Assembly: GCF_027497215.1 (NCBI RefSeq)
Contig: NZ_CP114904.1
Span: 186,001-250,000, forward strand
Direction: 5' to 3'
Length of the DNA stretch: 64,000 nt
From: Micromonospora sp. WMMD812
GTDB taxonomy: Bacteria > Actinomycetota > Actinomycetes > Mycobacteriales > Micromonosporaceae
Every line of letters starts with the position of its first letter. The first letter of the stretch is position 1. Shown piece by piece: positions 25,210 through 33,144 of the stretch. The translations under genes were made by a program, and so were the position numbers. The notes beneath the pieces are model-generated. The model saw nothing but the letters and a program-made list of their open reading frames with translations. It made no database searches and was not told where the DNA came from.

Positions 25210-26988
25210 ATGCCGCCGCCCTTCTCCGCCGCGCTGCCCCGGCTGCGACTGCTCGTGTCGTTCATCGCCCCGCACCGGATGACGATGCTCCTCGGCCTGG
25301 TGCTGGGCCTCGTCGCCAACGCGGCCGGGCTGGCGACGCCGATGGTGACCAAGTGGGTGCTCGACACCCTCGGCGCCGGGGAGTCGATGGCCCGTCCGAT
25401 CGGGGCGCTGCTGGTCCTCGTCCTCGTCGGCGCGGCCATCACCCTGTGGCAGTGGCGGCTGCTCGGCGCGCTGGCCGAGCACATCGTGCTGGACGCCCGC
25501 ACCGCGATCATCGGTCGCTACTTCCGGGCCCGCATCGGTGAGCTGCAACGCCGTCCCAGCGGTGAACTCGTCACCCGGGTCACCTCGGACACCGCCCTGC
25601 TGCACGAGGCGTCCGGCAGCATCGTCGGCCTGGTGAACAGCGCGATCGCGCTGCTCGGCACCCTCGTGCTCATGGGCGTGCTGGACCTGTTCCTGCTCGG
25701 CTGCACGATCGCCGCGGTCGTCGTCGTCGCGGCGATCATGGGTGCGCTCCTGCCCGCGATCGGCAAGGCGACCACGGCGGCGCAGGAGTCGGTGGGGCGC
25801 CTCGGCGGGACCCTCGAAGGGGCGCTGCGGGCCATCCGGACCGTCAAGGCCAGCCGCGCCGAGGCCCGGCTGAGCGAACGGGTCGTCGCCGACGCGCGGG
25901 ACGCCGCGACGCACAGCGTACGGGCGGCGCGGATCAGCGCGTCCGTCTGGACGATCGCGTGGACCGGCATCCAGTTGGCCGTCATCGCGATCCTCGGCAT
26001 CGGCGCCTGGCGAGCCCAACGCGACCTGCTGGAGATCTCCAGCCTCATCGCCTTCCTGCTCTACACCTTCCAACTCATGGGGCCGATCTCCGAGCTGACC
26101 CAGAACGTCACGGCACTGCAGGCGGGCGTGGCCGCGGCCGGGCGCATCCGGGAGGTGGAGGCGATCGGCGTCGAGCCGCCCACGGCGGCGACGGCACCGG
26201 GCGCGGGCCACCCCCGGGTCGCCGAGGACCAGCCGGTCCTCGCCTTCCGGGACGTCACCGCCCGGTACGGCCCGGACGTCCCACCCGCCGTGCTCGGGAT
26301 CGAACTGGAGATCCCCCGCCGCGGGCACACCGCGATCGTCGGGCCCTCCGGCGCCGGCAAGACCACCCTCTTCTCGCTCATCCTGCGGTTCCTCGAACCC
26401 GAACACGGCCAGCTGCTGCTCGACGGCCACCCCTACGCCACCTGGACCCACGACCAGGTCCGCGCCCGGCTGGCGTACGTCGAGCAGGAGACCCCGGTCG
26501 TGCCCGGCACGATCCGCGACAACCTGCGGTTCGCCCAACCCGACGCCACCGAGGCCGAGATCCGGGAGGTGCTGCGGGCCGTCCAGCTCGACGAGAAGGT
26601 CGACTCGCTGCCGGAGGGGCTGGACACCTCGCTCTCGTCGACCGAGGTGTCCGGCGGCCAGCGGCAGCGGATCGCGCTCGCGCGGGCGATGCTGCGGACG
26701 CCCGAGGTCCTGCTGCTGGACGAGGCGACCGCCCAGCTCGACGGCCTCACCGAGGCGGCCCTGCACGAGTGCATCCGGCAGCGCGCCGCAGTGGGCGCCG
26801 TCATCACCATCGCCCACCGGCTCTCCACCGTGCTCGACGCCGACCGGATCGTCGTCCTGGACGGCGGTCGGATCAGGGCCCAGGGCACCCACCGGGAGCT
26901 GCTCGCCGGCGACGACCTCTACCGCAGGCTGGTCGCGGCGCTGCGCGTCGCCGCGGACCAGGACGTCGCGGCGGTCGCCGCGCCGTAG
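25210..26988 (+). CDS. ABC exporter, fused permease-ATPase
   Basis: A 592-residue half-transporter. Six membrane helices occupy about 15-300 with the cytoplasmic coupling regions between them. The ATPase domain at about 345-580 has Walker A GPSGAGKTT, Q-loop YVEQETPVVPGTIRDN, signature VSGGQRQR, Walker B LLLDEAT and H-loop AHRLST. It is of the multidrug/lipid exporter type and probably a homodimer. ATG at 25210 has only a very close GGGGA, so translation may be near-leaderless. A TTG at 25174 would put the operator inside the gene and is not preferred. Likely controlled by the divergent TetR. Confidence 0.9.
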   Translation: MPPPFSAALPRLRLLVSFIAPHRMTMLLGLVLGLVANAAGLATPMVTKWVLDTLGAGESMARPIGALLVLVLVGAAITLWQWRLLGALAEHIVLDARTAIIGRYFRARIGELQRRPSGELVTRVTSDTALLHEASGSIVGLVNSAIALLGTLVLMGVLDLFLLGCTIAAVVVVAAIMGALLPAIGKATTAAQESVGRLGGTLEGALRAIRTVKASRAEARLSERVVADARDAATHSVRAARISASVWTIAWTGIQLAVIAILGIGAWRAQRDLLEISSLIAFLLYTFQLMGPISELTQNVTALQAGVAAAGRIREVEAIGVEPPTAATAPGAGHPRVAEDQPVLAFRDVTARYGPDVPPAVLGIELEIPRRGHTAIVGPSGAGKTTLFSLILRFLEPEHGQLLLDGHPYATWTHDQVRARLAYVEQETPVVPGTIRDNLRFAQPDATEAEIREVLRAVQLDEKVDSLPEGLDTSLSSTEVSGGQRQRIALARAMLRTPEVLLLDEATAQLDGLTEAALHECIRQRAAVGAVITIAHRLSTVLDADRIVVLDGGRIRAQGTHRELLAGDDLYRRLVAALRVAADQDVAAVAAP

Positions 26989-27107
26989 CCGCGGCGGGTC
27001 CCGCCACCACCCGATCTGCCCCTTCCACCTGCCGGAAGGACTTCATTGCCCGGTTCCCGGGCCGGGGCGACGGTGATCCCATCCCACCCCACCGGAAGGG
27101 ATGGACC

Positions 27108-28655
27108 ATGAGACCCAGACGCACTGTTCTCACCGGCCTGGCGATGCTGGCTAGCGCCGCGCTGATCCTGTCGGCCGGGCCTGGTGCCAGCGCCGTCGGC
27201 GCGAAGCGGCCGAAGGCCACCTGCGCGAGCCTGGCATCCGTGAACCTCCCGCACACCACCGTCGTCAGCGCGACGGCGGTCGCGGCCACCGCGTCGGTGC
27301 CGGCGCACTGCGCGGTGCAGCTGACGGTCACCAACCCGCCGGCCCACGACCAGGTCAGGATCGGGGTGTGGCTGCCGACCGACAACTGGAACGGCCGGTT
27401 CCAGGGCACCGGCGGCGGCGGCTTCTCCGGCGGGTCGCCGACCGCCACGCCGGCCGCCGTGCTGCGGGCCGGGTACGCCGCCGCGGCGACCGACACCGGG
27501 CACACCGGCGGCAGCGGCAGCTTCGCGCTCAACCCCGACGGCACGCTGAACTGGCAGCTCATCGCCGACTTCGGGTACCTCGGCATCCACGAGATGACCG
27601 TGACCGGCAAGGCGCTGGTCAAGGCCTTCTACGGCGACTCCTCCTTCCACAGCTACTTCAACGGCTGCTCCACCGGCGGCCGCCAGGCACTCATGGAGGC
27701 GCAGCGCTACCCGAGCGACTACGACGGGATCGCCGCCGCGTCCCCGGCGGTCAACTGGACCAAGTTCCACCCCGCGCAGTTCTGGGGACAGCTGCAGATG
27801 CTGCTCTCCGGCACCATCGTCGCGCCGTGCAAGCTCGCCCTGGCCACCCAGGCCGCGATCACCGCGTGCGATCCGCGGGACGGGGCCACCGACGGGATCA
27901 TCGGGGACTGGCAGGGCTGCCGGTTCGACGCCCGCACACTGATCGGCGCCGCGACCGAGTGCGGCACCTTCACCGCCGCCGACGCCGACGTGGTCAACAA
28001 GATCTGGGCAGGTCCGCGCGACGCGGACGGCCAGTTCCTGTGGTACGGGCTGGAGCGTGGTGCCAACCTGCAGAGCCTCAACAACAGCTCCGGCGGCAAC
28101 CAGCTGCCGTTCGGCGTCGGGCTGGAGTGGTTCCGCTACTTCCTCCTGCAGAACCCGGGCTGGGACTGGCGGACCATGACGTACGACCAGTACCTGCTGC
28201 TCTTCCAACAGTCGGCGCTCCAGTACCAGGCGGTGATCGCGACCGACGACCCGGACCTGTCCGCGTTCCGCGACGCCGGCGGCAAGGTCGCCTTCTGGCA
28301 CGGCACCGCCGACCCGCTGATCTTCTTCCGCGGGACGGTGGACTACTACCAGCGCCTGGAGGCGGCGATGGGCGGTGCCAAGCAGACGCAGAAGTTCGCC
28401 CGCTTCTTCGTGGCACCCGGCGTCGCGCACTGCGGCGGCGGTCAGGGTGCCGCGCCGACCAACCTGCTCGACGCGGTCGTGACGTGGGTCGAGCGCGGCA
28501 AGGCGCCCAGCCAGCTGACCGGGCAGCGGACCGACGCGGCGGGCAACCCGGTGCTCACCCGCCCGGTCTGCCAGTACCCGTTGGTCGCCCGGTACAAGGG
28601 CCACGGCGCCACCACCGAGGCGAAGAACTTCACCTGCTCCAGCAGTCACCGCTGA
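27108..28655 (+). CDS. Secreted tannase/feruloyl esterase family protein
   Basis: A 515-residue exported protein of the tannase/feruloyl esterase family. A Sec-type signal peptide (RRTVLTG then a hydrophobic core to about Ala29) is followed by the catalytic domain. The serine elbow is GCSTGG with a preceding NGC Cys, and the C-terminal region has the Asp of WHGTADPLI and VAHCGGG with the catalytic His next to the paired Cys (the Cys-Ser-His-Cys arrangement of the family). It would hydrolyse esters of plant hydroxybenzoates or hydroxycinnamates outside the cell. An in-frame upstream extension exists, but this ATG gives a clean signal peptide. It lies 2.5 kb after the pca operon, whose substrates such esters would release. 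Confidence 0.88.
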   Translation: MRPRRTVLTGLAMLASAALILSAGPGASAVGAKRPKATCASLASVNLPHTTVVSATAVAATASVPAHCAVQLTVTNPPAHDQVRIGVWLPTDNWNGRFQGTGGGGFSGGSPTATPAAVLRAGYAAAATDTGHTGGSGSFALNPDGTLNWQLIADFGYLGIHEMTVTGKALVKAFYGDSSFHSYFNGCSTGGRQALMEAQRYPSDYDGIAAASPAVNWTKFHPAQFWGQLQMLLSGTIVAPCKLALATQAAITACDPRDGATDGIIGDWQGCRFDARTLIGAATECGTFTAADADVVNKIWAGPRDADGQFLWYGLERGANLQSLNNSSGGNQLPFGVGLEWFRYFLLQNPGWDWRTMTYDQYLLLFQQSALQYQAVIATDDPDLSAFRDAGGKVAFWHGTADPLIFFRGTVDYYQRLEAAMGGAKQTQKFARFFVAPGVAHCGGGQGAAPTNLLDAVVTWVERGKAPSQLTGQRTDAAGNPVLTRPVCQYPLVARYKGHGATTEAKNFTCSSSHR

Positions 28656-28660
28656 CGTCG

Positions 28661-28697
28661 GGTGCGGTGGCGCGGGCGACGTCCGCGCCACCGCACC
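28661..28697 (+). terminator. Hairpin terminator after the tannase-like gene
   Basis: Arms at 28661-28675 and 28683-28697 form a perfect 15-bp GC-rich stem (GGTGCGGTGGCGCGG on the left) with a 7-nt loop, 6 bp after the stop codon. No T-run follows, as is common in actinomycetes. Confidence 0.75.
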
Positions 28698-28745
28698 ACC
28701 GCGGGGCCGGCCGTACTGTCGTCCGCGGGCCGGGCCGGAACTCGG

Positions 28746-28751
28746 TACGGT
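28746..28751 (+). promoter_or_regulatory. Leaderless promoter -10 element (TACGGT) of the LLM oxidoreductase gene
   Basis: TACGGT lies exactly 6 nt before the GTG at 28758, the same arrangement as at 5002-5014. No Shine-Dalgarno sequence is present. It decides the start codon. Confidence 0.55.
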
Positions 28752-28757
28752 GCGAGG

Positions 28758-29669
28758 GTGGACCTGGGATTCGCCGTACCCGTCTCCGGTTCGTGGGCCA
28801 CGCCGGAGCACATGGTGCACATCGCCCGCCGCGCCGAGCAGCTCGGCTACCACTCGCTCTGGACGTTCCAGCGCCTGCTGGCCCCCGCCGACCTCGGCTG
28901 GAGCGAGACCTACCACAGCGTGCAGGACCCGCTGACCACCCTGGCGTTCCTCGCCGCCCACACCACCCGGGTCCGGCTCGGCGTCGCGGTGCTCAACATG
29001 CCGTTCCTCTCGCCCGTGGTGCTGGCGAAGCAGACCGCGACCCTCGACATCCTCAGCGCCGGACGGCTCGACGTCGGGCTCGGCCTCGGCTGGTCGGACG
29101 AGGAGTACCAGGCGACGGGTGCCAGCAAGCACCGGCGCGGCCGGCGGGCGGAGGAGTTCGTCACCGTCCTGCGCGGACTCTGGCAGGACGAGGTCACCGA
29201 GCACCACGGCGAGTTCTACCAGGTCCCACCGACCCGCATGGACCCGAAACCGGTGCAGCGGCCGCACCCCCCGATCCTGCTGGGTGGCCTCGCACCGCAG
29301 GCGCTGCGCCGAGCGGGTCGGCTCGCCGACGGCTGGGTCAGCGGCAGCCAGGCTGACCTCGCCGCCATCGGTGCGGCGATCGCGACGGTCAAGGCGACCG
29401 CGGCGGACGCGGGCCGCGACCCCGGCGCGCTGCGGTTCGTCTGCCGGGGCGCGGTCCGGGTGCGCCCAGGCGGCCCCACCGACCGCGAGCCGCTCACCGG
29501 GTCGCTCGACCAGATCCGGTCCGACCTCGGCCGGCTCGCCGAGGCCGGCGTCACCGAACTCTTCGTCGACCTCAACTTCGATCCGGAGATCGGCTCCCCC
29601 CGAGCGGACGCGGAGGCCTCGCGTCGACGGGCCGACGAGGTGCTCGACGCCCTCGCACCGCGCCGGTGA
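28758..29669 (+). CDS. LLM class (F420-dependent type) oxidoreductase
   Basis: A 303-residue luciferase-like TIM-barrel oxidoreductase. N-terminal MDLGFAVPVSGSWATPEHMV, then LGVAVLNMPFLSPVVLAKQTATLD with LSAGRLDVGLGLGWSDEEY and HPPILLGGLAPQALRRAGRLADGW, are the family hallmarks (each quoted in pieces). Actinomycete members usually use coenzyme F420, some FMN; the cofactor cannot be settled here. GTG at 28758 is supported by the leaderless -10. It stands alone between two secreted-protein genes, so its substrate is unknown. Confidence 0.85.
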   Translation: MDLGFAVPVSGSWATPEHMVHIARRAEQLGYHSLWTFQRLLAPADLGWSETYHSVQDPLTTLAFLAAHTTRVRLGVAVLNMPFLSPVVLAKQTATLDILSAGRLDVGLGLGWSDEEYQATGASKHRRGRRAEEFVTVLRGLWQDEVTEHHGEFYQVPPTRMDPKPVQRPHPPILLGGLAPQALRRAGRLADGWVSGSQADLAAIGAAIATVKATAADAGRDPGALRFVCRGAVRVRPGGPTDREPLTGSLDQIRSDLGRLAEAGVTELFVDLNFDPEIGSPRADAEASRRRADEVLDALAPRR

Positions 29670-29717
29670 GCCGCCGGCTCGACCGCCGCCGTCGCCACGG
29701 TGGCGCCGCCGCCCGTT

Positions 29718-29779
29718 GCCCGGGTCGTGGCAGCCCTCCGCCGGGGTTCGGGCAGCCCGCCGCCCGGGTCGTGGCCGCC
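29718..29779. repeat. Pair of 18-bp direct repeats in an intergenic region
   Basis: GCCCGGGTCGTGGCAGCC (29718-29735) and GCCCGGGTCGTGGCCGCC (29762-29779) differ at one base and start 44 bp apart, in the 297-bp gap between the LLM gene and the lipoprotein gene. Position upstream of a promoter-like TAGCGT suggests a regulator-binding role, but this is only inference. Confidence 0.4.
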
Positions 29780-29822
29780 AATACGTAGGGAAACCCCCGA
29801 TTACCCGGCCGCGGTCCCGCCG

Positions 29823-29828
29823 TAGCGT
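29823..29828 (+). promoter_or_regulatory. Promoter -10 element (TAGCGT) upstream of the lipoprotein gene
   Basis: TAGCGT matches TAnnnT and lies exactly 6 nt before an ATG at 29835, so the transcript would be leaderless for a small upstream frame and would carry the lipoprotein gene 132 nt further on. Confidence 0.45.
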
Positions 29829-29834
29829 CGTCGC

Positions 29835-29954
29835 ATGACCTGTCGCCGGTCCACCCGCGGCGGTGCGGGGCCCCGGCTCGTCCGGCTCGACGGCCCGGCG
29901 GCGGGGCGAGGGCCGCTCGCACGTCCGGCCCGACCGGTGACCACCCGGACCTGA
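29835..29954 (+). CDS. Possible leaderless 39-residue upstream open reading frame
   Basis: ATG to TGA, 39 codons, rich in Arg, Gly, Pro and Thr with one Cys near the N-terminus. Support: the ATG sits 6 nt after a TAGCGT -10 element, and the stop codon lies 12 bp before the GTG of the lipoprotein gene with the GAGGAG ribosome-binding site directly between. That arrangement would couple or attenuate translation of the lipoprotein. Against: in GC-rich DNA short open frames are frequent, and the composition is not distinctive. Confidence 0.3.
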   Translation: MTCRRSTRGGAGPRLVRLDGPAAGRGPLARPARPVTTRT

Positions 29955-29966
29955 CGAGGAGCCCCG

Positions 29967-31454
29967 GTGCGGAAGCTTGTGTCGATCGTCCTCACCGTGG
30001 CGATGCTGCTCGCGACGGCCGCCTGCACGGGCGGACCGTCCACGGACCCGGGCGACGAGGATCCGTACAGCGAGGCCGCCTTGCGGTACGGCCAGGCGCC
30101 CGTGCCCCATCCGGACGTGACGTTCCAGCCCGACGTGGTGCTCGTGGGCGGCGGCGGCCGCTCGATCCGGTCGGTCACCGCCGACGGGCTCACCTGGCGT
30201 CTCGACGGGAAGGCGAAGCACGCCGACGACCTGGCCGTCGGCAAGGTCATGTTCGTCACCGGCCGCGGCGTCGGCCGGGTGCTGCACCTCGAGCGGGAAG
30301 GCGGCGACCTGCTCGTCACGGTCGGGCCGGTAACCCTGACCGAGGTGATCCGGGACGGCACGTTCGAGAAGAAGGGCGTCCCACTCGACAACCCGGTCGT
30401 CTACCAGGCCGGTGAACCCTCCTGGGCCAACCCCGAGGAAGCCGACGCCGCCGTCACGCCCTCGCCGACGGGGAGGTTCGGCAAGAGCGCGCCGGTACGC
30501 GTCGCGCCGGCGGTGCCACCGCCGGCCCGGCCGCTGCAACCTCCGCCCACCCGTAACCGGGAGGTCCAGACCGTCGCGGCGAACTTCTCCACCGGCGTGA
30601 GCTTCAGCGACGGAGCGGAGATCAGCTACCACTACGACCGCGACGGGCTGCGGTTGATCGGACGGGTCGCGCTCACCTTCACGTCGCCGAGCGCGGACTT
30701 CCACCTCGACGTCCGTGGTGGCTCGCTCAAACGGGCGGAGCTGGAGATCACCGGCGGGTTCGGCATCCGGATGTCCTTCCAGGCCGCGATCCAGAACGGA
30801 CAGAACATCCGGGCCGTCCTGCCGATCCCGGTCGAGGCGGCCTTCCCGATCGGCGTCGTCCTCGGCGTGCCGCTCACCCTCACGATCGGCCAGACACTGA
30901 AGGTCACGACCGCGTTCGGCGCCAAGGCCGGCTCCATCAACGGCTCCGGCGAGTTCTCCCTCGCCGGGAAGCTCGGCTACGGGTACGCCAACGGCACGTT
31001 CGGCCCGAAGGTGACCACGAACGTGCAGCGGAAGTCGAGCATCACCAAGTCGCTGCACGGCGTTCCCGTCGGTGTCATGGGCCTGCTCGTCGAGCACCGC
31101 GTCAAGTTCGACGTCGGGTTCAACGCGTTCGTGTTCAAGGCCGGTGTCTACTTCGAGCTGTCGACGGCCTGCGGCACGACGATGGGCTCGGCCCTCGGCG
31201 CGGTCGCCACCCTGGGATCGCACTTCGTGGAGTGCCGGGGAGTCGGGCTCGGGGTGTGGGCCCGCTACGGCGTGGGCTACAGCATCCTCCAGCCCGTGGT
31301 CAACGTGATCAACAAGTTCCTCAACCTGATCAACGTCAAACCCATCAACGCCGAGAACCGGCTCGGGCCGCCACCGTACCGGGTGTGGAGCAAGGAGGAG
31401 ATCGACCCGCCCAACACCAAGATCTGCGGCACCCCGCAACCCTCGGCCGATTGA
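29967..31454 (+). CDS. Lipoprotein of unknown function
   Basis: A 495-residue exported lipoprotein. The signal peptide MRKLVSIVLTVAMLLATAAC ends in a lipobox with Cys20. Residues about 55-155 form a compact beta-rich segment, then a Pro-rich linker around 165-195. From about 200 to 440 a glycine-rich, amphipathic beta region includes repeated hydrophobic strands and ends with a short hydrophobic helix (YSILQPVVNVINKFLNLINV) and a Cys-containing tail. I do not recognise the family. RBS GAGGAG precedes the GTG. It is followed by a strong hairpin and appears to be expressed alone or with the tiny frame at 29835. Confidence 0.7.
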   Translation: MRKLVSIVLTVAMLLATAACTGGPSTDPGDEDPYSEAALRYGQAPVPHPDVTFQPDVVLVGGGGRSIRSVTADGLTWRLDGKAKHADDLAVGKVMFVTGRGVGRVLHLEREGGDLLVTVGPVTLTEVIRDGTFEKKGVPLDNPVVYQAGEPSWANPEEADAAVTPSPTGRFGKSAPVRVAPAVPPPARPLQPPPTRNREVQTVAANFSTGVSFSDGAEISYHYDRDGLRLIGRVALTFTSPSADFHLDVRGGSLKRAELEITGGFGIRMSFQAAIQNGQNIRAVLPIPVEAAFPIGVVLGVPLTLTIGQTLKVTTAFGAKAGSINGSGEFSLAGKLGYGYANGTFGPKVTTNVQRKSSITKSLHGVPVGVMGLLVEHRVKFDVGFNAFVFKAGVYFELSTACGTTMGSALGAVATLGSHFVECRGVGLGVWARYGVGYSILQPVVNVINKFLNLINVKPINAENRLGPPPYRVWSKEEIDPPNTKICGTPQPSAD

Positions 31455-31470
31455 GCACGGAGCGGTTCGA

Positions 31471-31501
31471 GGGCGGGCGCCCCGGCTGAGGGGCGCCGCC
31501 C
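31471..31501. terminator. Bidirectional hairpin between the lipoprotein and SagB-like genes
   Basis: A stem of 8 bp (GGCGCCCC/GGGGCGCC) with a 6-nt loop is extended by 4 more pairs past a single bulged G. It lies 16 bp after the + strand stop and 6 bp from the end of the minus-strand gene, so it can serve both convergent genes. Confidence 0.7.
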
Positions 31502-31507
31502 CGCCGG

Positions 31508-32947
31508 TCACGGCTCGCGGAGGCGCGGGCGGACCGGGCGGACGGTGACCGGGCTGCCGGGGCCGCCGCCGGCGCGGGACGCGTACTCGGGGACGCCGAC
31601 GCAGGTGAACAGCAAGGTCGCGAGGTCCTCCGGCGCGCCCAGCAGGGCCGGGACCTCCGAGTCCACGAAGGTCATCCCGGACGCGCTGGCACCCAGCGCG
31701 TACGCCGCGAGGTGCAGCCGGCCCTCGACGAGCCCGGCGGCGAGCTGGGCCTCCCGGTAGGTGTGGTCGTCGAGGTCGGCCAGCGGGGTGGCCGCGACGA
31801 CGACGTACGCCGCGTCGGCGGCGAGCGACTGGTGCAGGCAGATCCGGAGCAGCTCGCCGCGGAGGTCGCCGGCTCGCAGCGGCCGGGACAGGTCCGGCCA
31901 GCGGTACACGCCGGGCGCCAGGTGATCGACGCCGTGCACGGCGACCCAGTGCGGCACGGCCACCCCGCGCAGGGCCGCCGCCAGGGGCCAGTCCAGCTGA
32001 GCGCGGGTCAGCGTCCGGGACCGGTCCATCCGTCGTTGCGAGCCGCGCCGCCGGATCACCTCGTCCAGCGACGGGGACGGCGGGATCTCGGAGAGCGGGT
32101 CGCCGTCCGGCCACGGTGCGCCGAGCGCGTCCCGCTCGCCCGCGCGCTGTGCCTCGGTGCAGAGCGGCAACTCGACCGGCGGCAGGTCGCCCCGGGCCGC
32201 CGACCCGCCCGGGTCGATCGCCGGCTCGCCGTCGCCGAGGGAGAGCAGGACCAGGGGATACTCGTGTACGCCGTCCGCGCCCACGAGCCTGCGCAGAGTG
32301 GCGTCCGGGAAGAGCGAGCGCAGCCGGGGCGGGACGCCGGCGCTCGCGGCGGCCGCGGAGAGCTGGGACAGCAGCGTCCCCGCGTCCCAGTAGAGGTGCC
32401 GCCACCCCCGCTCGGCGTACCGCCACCCGGTGCGCCACGGCACGCCGGTCACCACCAGCGTGGTGGCGGCGCCGCCGGCGGCGGGACCGATCCGGACCAG
32501 AGCGTGGCGCAGCGGGTCGTACCAGTGCACTCCGTCCGGGATACCGGCTACGCCCCGGGTGCTCGCGTAGACCTCCAGCGGGAAGCGGGCTCCCGCCGAG
32601 CCGGAGGCGCGGTAGACGTGCGCACGCCCGTCGCGCTGCGCGGTGCGGACCACGCCGGCGCCGAGGAAGAGCACCCGGCCGAGCTGCGCCGCGTCGAGCG
32701 GTCGAGCGGGCGACGCGACGCCGGCGAGGACGGCCGTGGCGGGCACACCGGGGTCGGGCAGGTCACGCGGCAGGGCGACCACCGGCAGCCCGGCCGGATA
32801 GCCCTTCACCTGCGGCGGCTGGGTCGCGGGGTCGTTCGGGACGAGGTCCCGGCGGACCCGCGGATCGTCGTGGGGGACGTTCCATTCGCGGTCCGGCACG
32901 TACGACGTGAGGCGGTGCAACAGCCCGGCACCGGATTCGAGGTCCAC
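31508..32947 (-). CDS. SagB-type dehydrogenase with duplicated nitroreductase domains
   Basis: A 479-residue protein with two nitroreductase-fold halves. The N-terminal half has the SagB hallmark YRASGSAGARFPLEVYAS near 115-135. The C-terminal half, from about 300, begins SLDEVIRRRGSQRRM with the Arg/Ser/Arg pattern that contacts FMN phosphate. SagB/McbC enzymes oxidise azolines to azoles in peptide natural products. Here no YcaO cyclodehydratase, precursor peptide or transporter is adjacent, so it is an orphan and its substrate is unknown. GTG start at 32947; divergent from the phospholipase-like gene. Confidence 0.8.
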   Translation of the reverse strand: MDLESGAGLLHRLTSYVPDREWNVPHDDPRVRRDLVPNDPATQPPQVKGYPAGLPVVALPRDLPDPGVPATAVLAGVASPARPLDAAQLGRVLFLGAGVVRTAQRDGRAHVYRASGSAGARFPLEVYASTRGVAGIPDGVHWYDPLRHALVRIGPAAGGAATTLVVTGVPWRTGWRYAERGWRHLYWDAGTLLSQLSAAAASAGVPPRLRSLFPDATLRRLVGADGVHEYPLVLLSLGDGEPAIDPGGSAARGDLPPVELPLCTEAQRAGERDALGAPWPDGDPLSEIPPSPSLDEVIRRRGSQRRMDRSRTLTRAQLDWPLAAALRGVAVPHWVAVHGVDHLAPGVYRWPDLSRPLRAGDLRGELLRICLHQSLAADAAYVVVAATPLADLDDHTYREAQLAAGLVEGRLHLAAYALGASASGMTFVDSEVPALLGAPEDLATLLFTCVGVPEYASRAGGGPGSPVTVRPVRPRLREP

Positions 32948-33111
32948 CCGGCCATCCTGCCAGCGCTCCGCGGCGCGCAGGCAGCACGGCGGCTACCGGT
33001 GGCGGGACGGGTGACGGCGGCGTGGGCTCTCGCCACCCCGGAAAGGTGCAATGGAAACCTTCGGCTACTCCGATTCCGCTGCAGGTTTTCGCCGCGGACA
33101 CCCGGGCGTCC

Positions 33112-33117
33112 TAGCGT
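33112..33117 (+). promoter_or_regulatory. Promoter -10 element (TAGCGT) of the phospholipase-like gene
   Basis: TAGCGT lies 27 nt before the chosen ATG at 33145 and would give a short leader containing AAGGGGA as ribosome-binding site. Confidence 0.4.
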
Positions 33118-33144
33118 GACCGCGATCCGATGAAGGGGATTGCG

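Noticed and set aside
26919..32438. Very long open frame on the minus strand (over 1800 codons)
   Set aside because: It lies opposite five well-supported plus-strand genes and one minus-strand gene in another frame. Its translation is low-complexity Arg/Gly/Pro/Asp, as expected from the antisense of GC-rich genes.
31508..32947. A thiazole/oxazole peptide biosynthetic cluster around the SagB-like gene
   Set aside because: No YcaO protein, precursor-like small frame, protease or dedicated exporter is adjacent; only the dehydrogenase family is present.
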